Numbered from the stretch's first letter, positions 7,538 to 15,856 are shown. The stretch is DNA of 39,340 nucleotides from Clostridia bacterium (GCA_024685775.1 JAIKVL010000003.1:1-39340); one strand, 5' to 3'. A program made the numbers and translations. Notes: a model not told the origin generated them from the letters alone.

Positions 7538-7566
7538 AGTATATCATAACATTGACGTCATGCCAA
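7538..7566 (-). promoter_or_regulatory. Promoter of the four-helix-bundle operon
   Basis: Minus-strand TTGGCA (7561-7566), 17-bp spacer, TATACT (7538-7543). The first base of the hairpin array (ATGAAGC at 7566) is also the last base of this -35 box. Confidence 0.6.
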
Positions 7567-7728
7567 TGAAGCGTTTTCTTCGAAAACATGAAGCGGCGGC
7601 GTTGCCGCCATAAAGCACTTTCTGCGCTCGCATGAAGCGAAGCGCACACGTTCCCCTTTGTGTGCCGAAGGCACGCTTCATAGGGCGAAGCCCTGCTTCA
7701 TTTTTCATGCATCGCAGATGCGCTTCAT
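7566..7728. repeat. Array of short hairpins separated by ATGAAGC, with inverted second half
   Basis: On the plus strand ATGAAGC occurs at 7566, 7588, 7610 (as ATAAAGC) and 7632, an exact 22-nt period. The 15 nt between copies form different hairpins: GTTTTC-TTC-GAAAAC (7573-7587) and GGCGGC-GTT-GCCGCC (7595-7609); the third spacer is degenerate. The right half carries the heptamer inverted (GCTTCAT at 7675, 7695, 7722), each preceded by a hairpin: GTGCC-GAA-GGCAC, AGGGC-GAA-GCCCT and GCATC-GCA-GATGC. A central GCACAC/GTGTGC stem (7644-7665) joins the halves. Stem sequences differ while the architecture is kept, which implies selection on structure. No family name is known to me. Confidence 0.8.
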
Positions 7729-7730
7729 TC

Positions 7731-7768
7731 AAAAAACCGTCTTTTGGAAAACAAAAGACGGTTTTTTT
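7731..7768. terminator. Bidirectional terminator of the tRNA operon
   Basis: A perfect 11-bp stem (7736-7746 with 7752-7762) and a 5-nt loop, with an A run before and a T run after it, so it can stop transcription on either strand. It directly follows the last tRNA of the minus-strand cluster and separates it from the hairpin array. Confidence 0.9.
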
Positions 7769-7770
7769 GT

Positions 7771-7845
7771 TGGCTGGGGTGGCAGGATTTGAACCTACGG
7801 ATGCGAGAGTCAAAGTCTCGTGCCTTACCGCTTGGCGACACCCCA
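7771..7845 (-). tRNA. tRNA-Gln (anticodon TTG)
   Basis: Seven-base-pair acceptor stem TGGGGTG/CACCCCA, anticodon stem CGAGA/TCTCG around loop CTTTGAC (anticodon TTG), T-loop GTTCAAATC, discriminator G and encoded CCA. Last of four tRNAs in the operon. Confidence 0.95.
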
Positions 7846-7859
7846 ACGGGTTATTAAAA

Positions 7860-7937
7860 TGGGGTGAGTAGAGAGATTCGAACTCTCGGCCTCCAGGGCC
7901 ACAACCTGGCGCTCTAACCAGCTGAGCTATACCCACC
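7860..7937 (-). tRNA. tRNA-His (anticodon GTG)
   Basis: Acceptor GTGGGTA/TACTCAC, anticodon stem CCAGG/CCTGG around TTGTGGC (anticodon GTG). The extra 5' G opposite C73, the histidine identity element, is encoded at 7937. CCA is encoded. Confidence 0.95.
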
Positions 7938-7950
7938 ATTTGCCGCGTGC

Positions 7951-8027
7951 TGGCGAGCCAGGAGGGATTCGAACCCCCGACCTACGGCTTAGAAGGCCGT
8001 TGCTCTATCCAACTGAGCTACTGGCCC
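7951..8027 (-). tRNA. tRNA-Arg (anticodon TCT)
   Basis: Acceptor GGGCCAG/CTGGCTC, anticodon stem ACGGC/GCCGT around CTTCTAA (anticodon TCT, reading AGA/AGG), T-loop GTTCGAATC, discriminator G and encoded CCA. Confidence 0.95.
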
Positions 8028-8048
8028 AAATCTACGCCGAGCACGGAA

Positions 8049-8122
8049 TGGAGCGAGTGATGGGAATCGAACCCACACGACCAGCTTGGAAGGCTGGGAT
8101 TCTACCGTTGAACTACACCCGC
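8049..8122 (-). tRNA. tRNA-Gly (anticodon TCC)
   Basis: Acceptor GCGGGTG/CACTCGC, anticodon stem CCAGC/GCTGG around CTTCCAA (anticodon TCC), T-loop GTTCGATTC, discriminator T and encoded CCA. First tRNA of the operon, next to the promoter. Confidence 0.95.
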
Positions 8123-8144
8123 ATAATTAGTAGCAGCGTTTGAT

Positions 8145-8174
8145 ATAATACAATGACAATAAAAGAAATGTCAA
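8145..8174 (-). promoter_or_regulatory. Promoter of the tRNA operon
   Basis: Minus-strand consensus TTGACA (8169-8174), 18-bp AT-rich spacer, TATTAT (8145-8150), 22 bp before the first tRNA. It starts only 7 nt after the phosphoesterase stop codon with no terminator between, so some read-through from the rdgB operon is possible. Confidence 0.8.
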
Positions 8175-8180
8175 CTATAT

Positions 8181-8648
8181 TCAATTAAATTTTACGATTT
8201 CCGCAAAATATTTACCCTTCTCGACCGTGATCCTCGCCGCCGTCGCGCCGCCGCCGTAAGAAGCGGACGCGCTCCCGGGGTTTACGAACAAAACGCCGTC
8301 GAATTCTTCGATCTCCGCTTTATGCGTATGACCGAATAAAACGATATTAATGTCTTCCGATTTCGCTTCTTTCAAAAGCCACAAAAGCCCCGTCTTGACG
8401 TGTTGCTCGTGCCCGTGCGTGATCAGGATGCGGACGCCGTCGAGATCGAGGATCCTCTGCGTAGGCGTGTCGTCCCAAAGGTCGCAATTCCCTCTGACGA
8501 AAATAAATTTTTCGGGGTAAATATACTCGAATCCTCGGATCTTGGACAAGCCGTCACCGAGGAAGATGACGTAATCGCACGTTTCGAATGCCACCGCGAT
8601 CTCACGGTCGCTATCCCCGTGCAGATCGGAAAATACCATGATGTTCAT
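8181..8648 (-). CDS. Metallophosphoesterase, YfcE/MJ0936 type
   Basis: A 155-residue cytoplasmic phosphodiesterase with the full dinuclear metal site of the calcineurin-like fold: FSDLHGD near the N-terminus, FLGDG, RGNCD, THGHEQH and FGHTHKAE. The NPGSAS segment typical of the YfcE group follows. Family members cleave model phosphodiesters; the natural substrate is usually unknown. The start overlaps the stop of rdgB by 4 nt (ATGA), an arrangement that is also common in other Firmicutes, so the two are translationally coupled and may share a housekeeping role in nucleotide metabolism. Confidence 0.92.
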   Translation of the reverse strand: MNIMVFSDLHGDSDREIAVAFETCDYVIFLGDGLSKIRGFEYIYPEKFIFVRGNCDLWDDTPTQRILDLDGVRILITHGHEQHVKTGLLWLLKEAKSEDINIVLFGHTHKAEIEEFDGVLFVNPGSASASYGGGATAARITVEKGKYFAEIVKFN

Positions 8649-9217
8649 AATTTCGCCAACAAATTCTCCAAGGCGCGCGCGCGGTGGCTCACGCCGTTCT
8701 TTTCCTCTTCGGTCGCTTCGCCGAAGGTCTTTTTCAGTTCGTATGAATAGAACAACGGATCGTAGCCGAACCCGCTCTTCCCTTTTCTTTCTTTCAATAT
8801 TTCGCCCTTTACGAAGCCTTCTCCCGCGAAGATTTCCCCGCTCGGATAAAGGAGGACGACGGTCGCCGCGAATTGCGCTTCGCGGTTTTCCTTGCCTTCG
8901 AGGTTTTTCAAAAGAAGATCGTTATTTTGTTCATCAGAAGCGTGTTCGCCGGCATAGCGCGCGGAATAGACGCCGGGCGCGCCGCCGAGCGCGGAGACCA
9001 TAAGTCCGCTATCGTCCGCGAGGACGGCTTTATCGGTAAACGCGGCGACTGCGCGCGCCTTGATCAAGGCGTTTCCCATAAAATCGGGCGCGGTCTCCTC
9101 CGCTTCGCAGACGATACCGAGATCGGAAAGCGAATAGATCGCCTCGAATTTCCCTTTTAAGATCTCGCGGATCTCGCGAACTTTATTCTTGTTATTACTT
9201 GCGATCACGAGTTCCAT
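8645..9217 (-). CDS. rdgB: Non-canonical purine NTP pyrophosphatase (RdgB/HAM1)
   Basis: Hydrolyses ITP, dITP and XTP to monophosphates, keeping deaminated purines out of DNA and RNA. The 190-residue length is typical. It has the N-terminal SNNKNKVREI loop, VLADDSGLMV with the metal-binding acidic residues, GVYSARYAG, the SGFGYDPLF substrate loop and SHRARAL at the end. The gene begins 7 nt after the ABC transporter stop codon and is translationally coupled to the downstream phosphoesterase, so the three genes probably form one transcript from the promoter at 11856-11884. Confidence 0.96.
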   Translation of the reverse strand: MELVIASNNKNKVREIREILKGKFEAIYSLSDLGIVCEAEETAPDFMGNALIKARAVAAFTDKAVLADDSGLMVSALGGAPGVYSARYAGEHASDEQNNDLLLKNLEGKENREAQFAATVVLLYPSGEIFAGEGFVKGEILKERKGKSGFGYDPLFYSYELKKTFGEATEEEKNGVSHRARALENLLAKL

Positions 9218-9224
9218 TTCGTGG

Positions 9225-11825
9225 TTACTCCGTTCTGAGCGCGACGACGGGATCTTTCTTCGCGGCGATCTTCGAGGGGATGAATCCCGCCACGAATGAC
9301 AAGAACATACTGATCACGACGAGGACCACGGCTCCGATGATCGGAAGCGCGGCGATGCCCGACAGCCCCGTCAACGATTTGATGATTATATTGATCGGGA
9401 TATTCAAAAGCACCGTTACGAAGATACCGAATATACCCGACATAAACCCGATCGACAAAGTTTCCGCGTTAAACAAGCGCGAAATATCCCTCTTGCTCGC
9501 GCCGATCGAACGCAGGACGCCGATCTCTTTCGTCCTCTCCAAAACGGAGATATACGTTATGATCCCGATCATAATGGAAGAAACGACGAGGGAAATCGAG
9601 ACGAACGCGATCAAGACGTAGGAAACGGTGTTGATAATCGTGCTGACCGACCCCATAAGGCTCGCGACCATATCGTTATACTTAATCTGCTTATCGGCGC
9701 CCGCCGTCTCGTTATATTCTTTAATGAGAGCGGAAAGCGTCTCCTTTTCGTGGAAACCTTTCGCGTAGATATAGATGGAAGACGGAGTGTCGAGATCGAC
9801 GGCGCCGAGGGTCAAAAGGTTTTGATCCAAGCTTTCTCCTTCCGCGAACGGCGCGCCCGTAAAGACGTTTACTTCGGGGGTTTGCTTTTGCGCGAGCACG
9901 ATCGGCGCTTGCGCGGTCTTTTGAATGACGTACTCGGTAAGATCTTTGTTATACGCGATGACGCCGCCGATGATTGCGGAAGTTACGCCTTCCTTCGGGC
10001 GAACGATACCCGCGATCCGCAAAGTGATCGCCCGATCGAGGACGTTTCGCATATAGTAAGTGTCGTTTTCTTTATTGACCCAATTTCCGTCTTGGTCTTT
10101 ATATTTGTCCGCGCCGAGGACGACTTTGTAGGTCGTCCCGATCAAATCTTCGAAATCGTAAACCGAAGAGGTCAACTGCTCTTTCATCGCGTTCGAGAAG
10201 ACCGATTTGATATCCTTTAATCCGATCGCGCAGAGCAGATAGTCGCTGATCCTGTTATACTTATCGACGGTCAAAACGACTTCGAAGACGTTCCCGTCTT
10301 TTTCTTCGTGCGCTTTCGGGAAGTTTCCTTCCAAAACGTCGTACTGCTCGGCGAGAAGTTCTTTGTTATCGACGAGCTCTTCCCAAATCGAGATCTCGTT
10401 CATCATCGCCTTCATATATTCGTTCATCAAAGCGCTGTTCTCCCCGCCGAATGCGCCCTGCATTTCCGCAGGCATTTCGTAGGGATATAATTGGTCGTTC
10501 TTATAATCCGAATAATTGCTCTTATAGATGCAGAAATTCGTGCTGTAAATATACTTGATCGCGTTCGTAATCGGATCGAAACGATCGCGATTTTGCTCGA
10601 TCCAAGCCTTAAAGGATTTCAGATCGTTTACGTTCATCGCACCCGTCAAACCTTGAAGGAGTTTGGCGAGAACGTCGTGCGAATAGACGCTCTTCTCCGT
10701 CGGATACGCGTTTTTCGTGGACGATTCCCGATTCATGATCTCCGCGAAAGCGTCGGTGGAATAAGAAGTCTCGGTAATGACGACGGGATAGCCCGAGAGC
10801 GTGTCGCGCTCCAAACGGTTGATATAGTTTTGGAATCCGTTGGACAAAGAAAGGATCAAAGCGATCCCGATAATCCCGATACTGCCGGCGAACGCCGTTA
10901 AAAACGTCCTGCCCTTTTTCGTAAACAAATTGCGGAGAGAAAGCGAAAACGCCGTTACGAACGACATACTCGGTTTCTTCGTCTTTACGCGAGCCGCGCG
11001 CTTTCCTTTGAGTGCGGGCGCTTCGGCGGCGACTTCCGCTTCGCTTTTCTCGGTAGGCTCTTCTTTTTCGGCGGTCTCTTCGACTTTTTCTTCTTCCGCG
11101 GAAGCTGTCGAAGCGGTCTCTTCAACGCTCGCTTTTTCGGCGGAAGGATCGAACGGGAAGGTGTCGGAAACCATTTCGCCGTCTTTCAAGCGAATAATGC
11201 GCGAAGAATAGCGTTCCGCAAGCTCGGGGTTATGCGTAACCATAATGACGAGCTTATCTTTGGCTACTTCTTTCAGAAGTTCCATGATTTGGACGCTGGT
11301 CTCGGTGTCGAGCGCGCCGGTCGGCTCGTCCGCGAGAATGATATCGGGATTATTGACGAGCGCTCTCGCGATCGCGACGCGCTGCATCTGACCGCCCGAA
11401 AGCTGGTTCGGACGTTTGCCGAGTTGATCCGCAAGCCCGACTTTTTCGAGCGCCTTTTCCGCGAGGAGCTTCCTTTCCGCCCTCTTTACGCCGGAGAGCG
11501 TCAAAGCGAGTTCTACGTTTCCGAGAACGGTTTGATGCGGGATCAGATTATAGGACTGGAAGACGAACCCGATCGAATGATTCCTGTAATTATCCCAATC
11601 GCGGTCTTTATATTCCTTGGTCGAGACTCCGTTAATGACGAGGTCGCCGCTCGAATAGTGATCCAACCCTCCGATGATATTGAGAAGAGTCGTTTTTCCG
11701 CACCCGGAATGACCGAGAATGGAGACGAATTCGCTTTCGCGAAACGCCATGCTCACTCCTTTGAGCGCGTGAACTTCGGTATCGCCGGACAAATAATTCT
11801 TAACAATATCGATGAGTTGAAGCAT
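9225..11825 (-). CDS. Fused ABC transporter, MacB-type ATPase plus FtsX-like permease
   Basis: An 866-residue protein. Residues 1-225 form the ATPase: Walker A GHSGCGKTT (38-46), signature LSGGQ (142-146), Walker B ILADEP (163-168) and switch His198. A Glu/Ala-rich linker (about 228-285) leads to the first membrane helix (about 306-328), a large extracytoplasmic domain (about 335-735) and three C-terminal helices with the FtsX-type ERTKEIGVLRSIGASKRDI motif. MacB-type exporters are mechanotransmitters rather than classic pumps; in Gram-positives they often handle peptides or envelope stress. ATPase-first fusion resembles MacB, but no MacA partner or adjacent two-component system is seen. Start ATG follows GGAGG. 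Substrate unknown. Confidence 0.92.
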   Translation of the reverse strand: MLQLIDIVKNYLSGDTEVHALKGVSMAFRESEFVSILGHSGCGKTTLLNIIGGLDHYSSGDLVINGVSTKEYKDRDWDNYRNHSIGFVFQSYNLIPHQTVLGNVELALTLSGVKRAERKLLAEKALEKVGLADQLGKRPNQLSGGQMQRVAIARALVNNPDIILADEPTGALDTETSVQIMELLKEVAKDKLVIMVTHNPELAERYSSRIIRLKDGEMVSDTFPFDPSAEKASVEETASTASAEEEKVEETAEKEEPTEKSEAEVAAEAPALKGKRAARVKTKKPSMSFVTAFSLSLRNLFTKKGRTFLTAFAGSIGIIGIALILSLSNGFQNYINRLERDTLSGYPVVITETSYSTDAFAEIMNRESSTKNAYPTEKSVYSHDVLAKLLQGLTGAMNVNDLKSFKAWIEQNRDRFDPITNAIKYIYSTNFCIYKSNYSDYKNDQLYPYEMPAEMQGAFGGENSALMNEYMKAMMNEISIWEELVDNKELLAEQYDVLEGNFPKAHEEKDGNVFEVVLTVDKYNRISDYLLCAIGLKDIKSVFSNAMKEQLTSSVYDFEDLIGTTYKVVLGADKYKDQDGNWVNKENDTYYMRNVLDRAITLRIAGIVRPKEGVTSAIIGGVIAYNKDLTEYVIQKTAQAPIVLAQKQTPEVNVFTGAPFAEGESLDQNLLTLGAVDLDTPSSIYIYAKGFHEKETLSALIKEYNETAGADKQIKYNDMVASLMGSVSTIINTVSYVLIAFVSISLVVSSIMIGIITYISVLERTKEIGVLRSIGASKRDISRLFNAETLSIGFMSGIFGIFVTVLLNIPINIIIKSLTGLSGIAALPIIGAVVLVVISMFLSFVAGFIPSKIAAKKDPVVALRTE

Positions 11826-11855
11826 ACTCTCCTCCGTAAAATATCCATTACTTTT

Positions 11856-11884
11856 AATATATCAATATTAAAATATTAAGTCAA
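11856..11884 (-). promoter_or_regulatory. Promoter of the ABC transporter-rdgB operon
   Basis: Minus-strand TTGACT (11879-11884), 17-bp spacer, TATATT (11856-11861). The spacer is made of short AATATT palindromes. The -35 is preceded by GAAACGT, giving a 12-base sequence shared with the DUF512-der promoter at 15879. Confidence 0.75.
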
Positions 11885-11923
11885 ACGTTTCCGCCTCGTT
11901 TGGCGAATCCGCGCACCCAAGCG

Positions 11924-11947
11924 AAAAAAAGGCTCCGAAGAGCCTTT
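11924..11947 (-). terminator. Terminator of the DUF512-der-aminotransferase operon
   Basis: Minus-strand AAAGGCTC-TTCG-GAGCCTTT hairpin with a stable TTCG loop and a T run. The stem begins inside the stop codon of the aminotransferase gene. Confidence 0.9.
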
Positions 11948-13217
11948 AATCGAGCAATTGTTCGAGAACGACGATCTTCAAAACCGTCATCAAAACGTCC
12001 GTCGCCTTTCGGAGATCCTCGCAGGAAGGATACGTCGGAGCGATGCGGAGATAAGAATCGGTGTCGTCGATATGCAAAGGATGCGACGCGCCCGCGGGAG
12101 TGATCGTCAATCCCGCTTTTTTGCAAAGCGTCCAAACGCGTTTCGCCGTCCCGTTCGGGCATTTCAGGCAAATGAAATAGCCGCCCTTCGGGGCGTTCCA
12201 AGTAACGAGATCGCTGTTGCCGAAATTCTTTTCGAGCGCGTCCAAAACGATCTCGAATTTGGGACGGATCTTCTCGGCTTGCGCTTTCATAATCGTCTTG
12301 ATCTTCGCGACCGATTCGAGATAGAGGAAATGCGCGTATTGCCAGATCTTATTGAAACCGATCGTCTTCCACCCCATCTTTTCTTTGATGGAAGCCATAT
12401 TCTTCGGGGACGCGATCACGACCGCGACGCCGCCGCCCGCAAACGTAATCTTGGACGTCGAAGAGAACATATAGATTCTGTCTTCCGTCCCCGCTTCTCT
12501 CGCGATATCAAAGATATTGACGAGCTCGGGAGCGTCGTCCGAAAGCGTGTGGACGAAATAGGAGTTATCGTAATAAATGCGGAAATCCGGCGCCGCGACT
12601 TTCATTTGCGCAAGGCGTTTTACGACTTCGGGGCTGTACACGACGCCGCTCGGATTGCTGAAACGGGGAACGCACCAAATGCCCTTGATCATCGGATCGG
12701 ATTTAACGAGATCTTCGACGACGCCCATATCGGGACCGTCCTCGTTCATCGGGACGGAGATCATCTCGATCCCGAGTTTTTCGCAGATATTGAAATGGCG
12801 ATCGTAGCCCGGAACGGGGCAAATGAATTTGACTTTTTTATCGAGCTTACACCAAGGCTCGGAAGAAAGGACGCCCGTCAGCATCGAATCGGAGATCATA
12901 TCGTACATCAAATTCAAGCTGCTGTTTCCGCCGACGTAGACGTACTCCGAGGGGACTCCGAAGAGCTCGCCGAAAAGCTGTTTCAGCTCGGGAATTCCGT
13001 CCGAAATACCGTAATTCCTGTAATCGGGACCCTTCGGAAATTTCGTGTTTTCCGAAAGAACCGAGAGAAGCGGCATCGAAAGATCGAGTTGCTCGGCGGC
13101 GGGCTTTCCTCTCGACATATCGAGCGAAAGTTTCTCTTTTTGGATAACGTCGTACCGTTTCTTTTCCGCCGTAAGCTCGTGCTTGATTTCTTCTTTAGAA
13201 AGGGATTCGTATTTCAT
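11946..13217 (-). CDS. PLP-dependent aminotransferase, aspartate aminotransferase type Ic
   Basis: A 423-residue fold-type I aminotransferase. The N-terminal LSLDMSRGKPAAEQLDLS, CPVPGYDRHF, VPRFSNPSG, YYDNSY (cofactor Asp217 and Tyr220) and SSTSKITFAGGG (Schiff-base Lys256) match the Asp_aminotransf family defined in actinobacteria and firmicutes rather than ordinary class I enzymes. It would exchange aspartate and 2-oxoglutarate for oxaloacetate and glutamate. Start ATG follows GGAGG, 12 nt after der. It ends the operon. Oxaloacetate links it by metabolism to the decarboxylase at the left end, but that is only inference. Confidence 0.9.
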   Translation of the reverse strand: MKYESLSKEEIKHELTAEKKRYDVIQKEKLSLDMSRGKPAAEQLDLSMPLLSVLSENTKFPKGPDYRNYGISDGIPELKQLFGELFGVPSEYVYVGGNSSLNLMYDMISDSMLTGVLSSEPWCKLDKKVKFICPVPGYDRHFNICEKLGIEMISVPMNEDGPDMGVVEDLVKSDPMIKGIWCVPRFSNPSGVVYSPEVVKRLAQMKVAAPDFRIYYDNSYFVHTLSDDAPELVNIFDIAREAGTEDRIYMFSSTSKITFAGGGVAVVIASPKNMASIKEKMGWKTIGFNKIWQYAHFLYLESVAKIKTIMKAQAEKIRPKFEIVLDALEKNFGNSDLVTWNAPKGGYFICLKCPNGTAKRVWTLCKKAGLTITPAGASHPLHIDDTDSYLRIAPTYPSCEDLRKATDVLMTVLKIVVLEQLLD

Positions 13218-13229
13218 ACCTGCCTCCGT

Positions 13230-14555
13230 TTATCCATTATACTCGTCTTCGTCCGATTTGTCACGCACAATTAAGCGGATCGGCGTTCCCGAAAAATCAA
13301 ACGATTCGCGTATCCCGTTTTCGAGATAGCGCATATACGAAAAGTGCATCAAAGACGCGTCGTTCACCTTGACGACGAAAGTCGGCGGGCAGACGGACGC
13401 CTGCGTCGCGAAATAGACTTTGAGCCTGCGACCGTTCTTCGTCGGGGGTTCGTTCATCGCGACGAGATTTAAGATCACGTCGTTCACCGTTCCGGTCGCA
13501 ATCCTGTTTCGGGAGCGGGCGCAAACGGCTTTCGCTTCGTCGAGAAGCTTATCCACCCTCTTTCCCGTCAGCGCGGAAACGTAAGTCGGAACGAAATAAT
13601 CCATAAACTTCAATTTCTCTTTGAGATCTTTATTGAACTTTTCGACGGTGTGGGTATCTTTCTCGATCTTATCCCACTTATTCATGACGATGATGCTCGC
13701 CTTTCCTTCTTCGTGGACTTTGCCCGCGATCTTGACGTCCTGCTCGGTCAGCCCTTCTTCCGCGTCCACGACGATAAAGACGACGTCCGCGCGCTTGATC
13801 GCGCCGAATGCGCGAAGGACGCTGTAATACTCCACGTCCTCTTCGACGCTTCTTTTACGGCGAATCCCCGCCGTGTCGATCAGGACGTACGGCTCGCCGT
13901 TATGCTCGAACGGAGTGTCGATCGCGTCGCGCGTCGTTCCCGCGACGTCGCTGACGATCGTCCGCTTGGTCCCGAGGATCCTATTGACGAGAGAACTCTT
14001 GCCCGCGTTCGGTTTGCCGACGACGGCGATTTTGATCGCGGGGTCTTCTTCTTCCTCGTCCACTTTTTTCAGATGGTTACACGCTTCGTCCAAGATATCT
14101 CCGATCCCGATATTATGCTCGGCGGAAAGGACGAAAGGCTCGCCGAGACCGAGCTCGTAAAACTCATAAGCGGTCTCGAAAGGATTATCGAGCTTATTGA
14201 CCGCAAGGACGACGGGCTTGCGCGAAGTCCTGAGCATATCGGCGATCGCGTAATCATCGGGCAAAAGCCCGCCCTTTCCGTCCACGACGAAAATGATCGC
14301 GTCCGCGATCTCGATCGCGGTCTCCGCCTGCGTCCGAATATGCTTCCACATTTGGTCTTCGCTTTTATACTCGATACCGCCCGTGTCGATCACGGTAAAA
14401 TGATAGCCGCACCAAGACGCGTCCGCGTAGATTCTGTCGCGCGTCACGCCCGGCGTGTTATGCGAAATGCTGATCCTTTTTCCGACGATCTTATTGAAGA
14501 GCGTGGATTTTCCTACGTTCGGTCTCCCGACGATCGCAAGCAACGGTTTACTCAT
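13230..14555 (-). CDS. der: Ribosome-associated GTPase Der (EngA)
   Basis: An essential GTPase for late assembly of the large ribosomal subunit. The 441-residue protein has two consecutive G domains: GRPNVGKSTLFN with DTGG and NKLD in the first, and GKPNAGKSSLVN with DTAG and NKWD in the second. A C-terminal KH-like domain (RRLKVYFATQ, IRLIVRDKS) follows. Length and order are typical. Its ATG overlaps the stop codon of the upstream DUF512 gene by 4 nt, a neighbour pair that is widely kept in clostridia. Confidence 0.98.
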   Translation of the reverse strand: MSKPLLAIVGRPNVGKSTLFNKIVGKRISISHNTPGVTRDRIYADASWCGYHFTVIDTGGIEYKSEDQMWKHIRTQAETAIEIADAIIFVVDGKGGLLPDDYAIADMLRTSRKPVVLAVNKLDNPFETAYEFYELGLGEPFVLSAEHNIGIGDILDEACNHLKKVDEEEEDPAIKIAVVGKPNAGKSSLVNRILGTKRTIVSDVAGTTRDAIDTPFEHNGEPYVLIDTAGIRRKRSVEEDVEYYSVLRAFGAIKRADVVFIVVDAEEGLTEQDVKIAGKVHEEGKASIIVMNKWDKIEKDTHTVEKFNKDLKEKLKFMDYFVPTYVSALTGKRVDKLLDEAKAVCARSRNRIATGTVNDVILNLVAMNEPPTKNGRRLKVYFATQASVCPPTFVVKVNDASLMHFSYMRYLENGIRESFDFSGTPIRLIVRDKSDEDEYNG

Positions 14556-15844
14556 TTTTCACCACCTAAAATTTTTATGAATCCCTCGCCGCCCTCCGCG
14601 ACGTGCGCTTTGACGTTCAATCTCTTTTCCAGATCGCAAAGGGTAATTTCATCCAAGAACACGCCGCTGAATTCGCGGAGCATCGTCCTCGGAATAATAA
14701 CGTCTTTTTTCAGTTTGCCCTCGTACTGCTTGATGATATCGCCGCCCGTAACGAGACCGGAAACCGTAACGGTTTCGCCGAAAAAGTCGTTTCGAACGGG
14801 GCAAACGTCGATCTTCACGGGATACTTCTTTTCAAGCTCCCGACAGTACTTTTCGAGAAGCGGCGCGAAGGAAACCCCCGTAACGGCGGAAAACTCCCCT
14901 TTCGGCTCGACGCCGCAGGAAAGCGCGTAATCCGCCGCATTGAAGAAATCCGCGACGAGCCCGACGCCGTTCTCGATTTGATCGAAATCGCCGTAATACT
15001 CGTACGGCGGAAGATCCAAGCCGCCGATGATATACATTTCGTCCGAACAAAAGCAGAAAGGCGCGCCGTTCTTTTCGATCATTTCGGCGTTCAGCTTTTC
15101 CACCGCCGCGACCGTCCTGCGCGCGTTTTCGGGCGAGATCGGAGTCAAGACGGGAAGCCCTTCCCTATGCTTCGTCAGCCCTACGGGGACGACGGCGCAG
15201 GTCTTGACCTGCGGATACAGCTTCGCGAGTTCGGTCAGAGTCAGCATCAGTTCGTCGCCGTCGTTGATCCCTTCCATCATAACGATCTGCGTATGCATGA
15301 CGATCCCCGCTTCCGCGAGCTCTTCCAACACGGAAAAGAGTTCCGCGCTGTGGGGATTTCGACAAATCTTCTTTTTTAGCTCTTTCGTAAAGCAATGAAC
15401 GGAAATGTAAAGCGGCGACAAAGAAAGTCTCTTGATCCGATCGAGTTCTTCGCGGGAAAGGTTGCTCAAAGTGACGTAACTTCCCATTTCGAAACTCATT
15501 CGATAGTCGTCGTCCTTAACGTAAAGAGTCTTTCTCATCCCTTTCGGAAGCTGGCGAACGAAGCAAAACATACAATCGTTTTGACAGGGAATGATATAAT
15601 CGGATTCGGTCATTTCGATCCCGAGAGGATCGGAAGGATCTTTTTCGATCGTCAAAGAGATCGTCTTCCCTCCGCGGGAAAGCGTCACGGGAACGGAAGA
15701 TTCTTCCTCGAAAAAGAGAAGATCGGTCTCATCCACGTACGGATAGCCGCCGATCGACAGGATCTCATCCCCCTTTTTTACGCCGGCTTTTCTCGCAGCT
15801 CCGAAAAAAGCGACTTTTTTAACGATACGCGAATCGTGGTTCAT
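14552..15844 (-). CDS. DUF512 radical-SAM family protein with PDZ-like N-terminus
   Basis: A 430-residue protein. Residues 5-65 form a PDZ-like domain (VKKGDEILSIGG). IIPCQNDCMFCF follows, in which Cys87, Cys91 and Cys94 form the radical-SAM-like cluster motif, and then a TIM-barrel and DUF512 region (about 200-400). The family is conserved next to der in clostridia; its reaction is not established. No clear ribosome binding site precedes the ATG at 15844, a stop codon lies in frame only 9-12 nt upstream, and the predicted -10 is about 13 nt from the ATG. The message may therefore be nearly leaderless. Confidence 0.93.
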   Translation of the reverse strand: MNHDSRIVKKVAFFGAARKAGVKKGDEILSIGGYPYVDETDLLFFEEESSVPVTLSRGGKTISLTIEKDPSDPLGIEMTESDYIIPCQNDCMFCFVRQLPKGMRKTLYVKDDDYRMSFEMGSYVTLSNLSREELDRIKRLSLSPLYISVHCFTKELKKKICRNPHSAELFSVLEELAEAGIVMHTQIVMMEGINDGDELMLTLTELAKLYPQVKTCAVVPVGLTKHREGLPVLTPISPENARRTVAAVEKLNAEMIEKNGAPFCFCSDEMYIIGGLDLPPYEYYGDFDQIENGVGLVADFFNAADYALSCGVEPKGEFSAVTGVSFAPLLEKYCRELEKKYPVKIDVCPVRNDFFGETVTVSGLVTGGDIIKQYEGKLKKDVIIPRTMLREFSGVFLDEITLCDLEKRLNVKAHVAEGGEGFIKILGGEK

Positions 15845-15856
15845 ACTTAGGAATAA

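Noticed and set aside
7566-7728. CRISPR array
   Set aside because: The repeated unit is only 7 nt, spacers are 13-15 nt self-complementary hairpins, the second half is inverted, and no cas gene is near.
7731-7845. tRNA-Gln 3' end as an integration site for the islet
   Set aside because: No second copy of the tRNA-Gln 3' sequence was found on the far side of the islet, and no integrase is present.
7544-8143. Open frames across the tRNA cluster (minus 7544-7939, plus 7632-7871 and 7940-8143), the last containing GGIRTPDLRLRRPLLYPTELL-like sequence
   Set aside because: These are translations of tRNA genes and hairpins, a well-known source of spurious proteins in databases. Four clear tRNAs explain the sequence.
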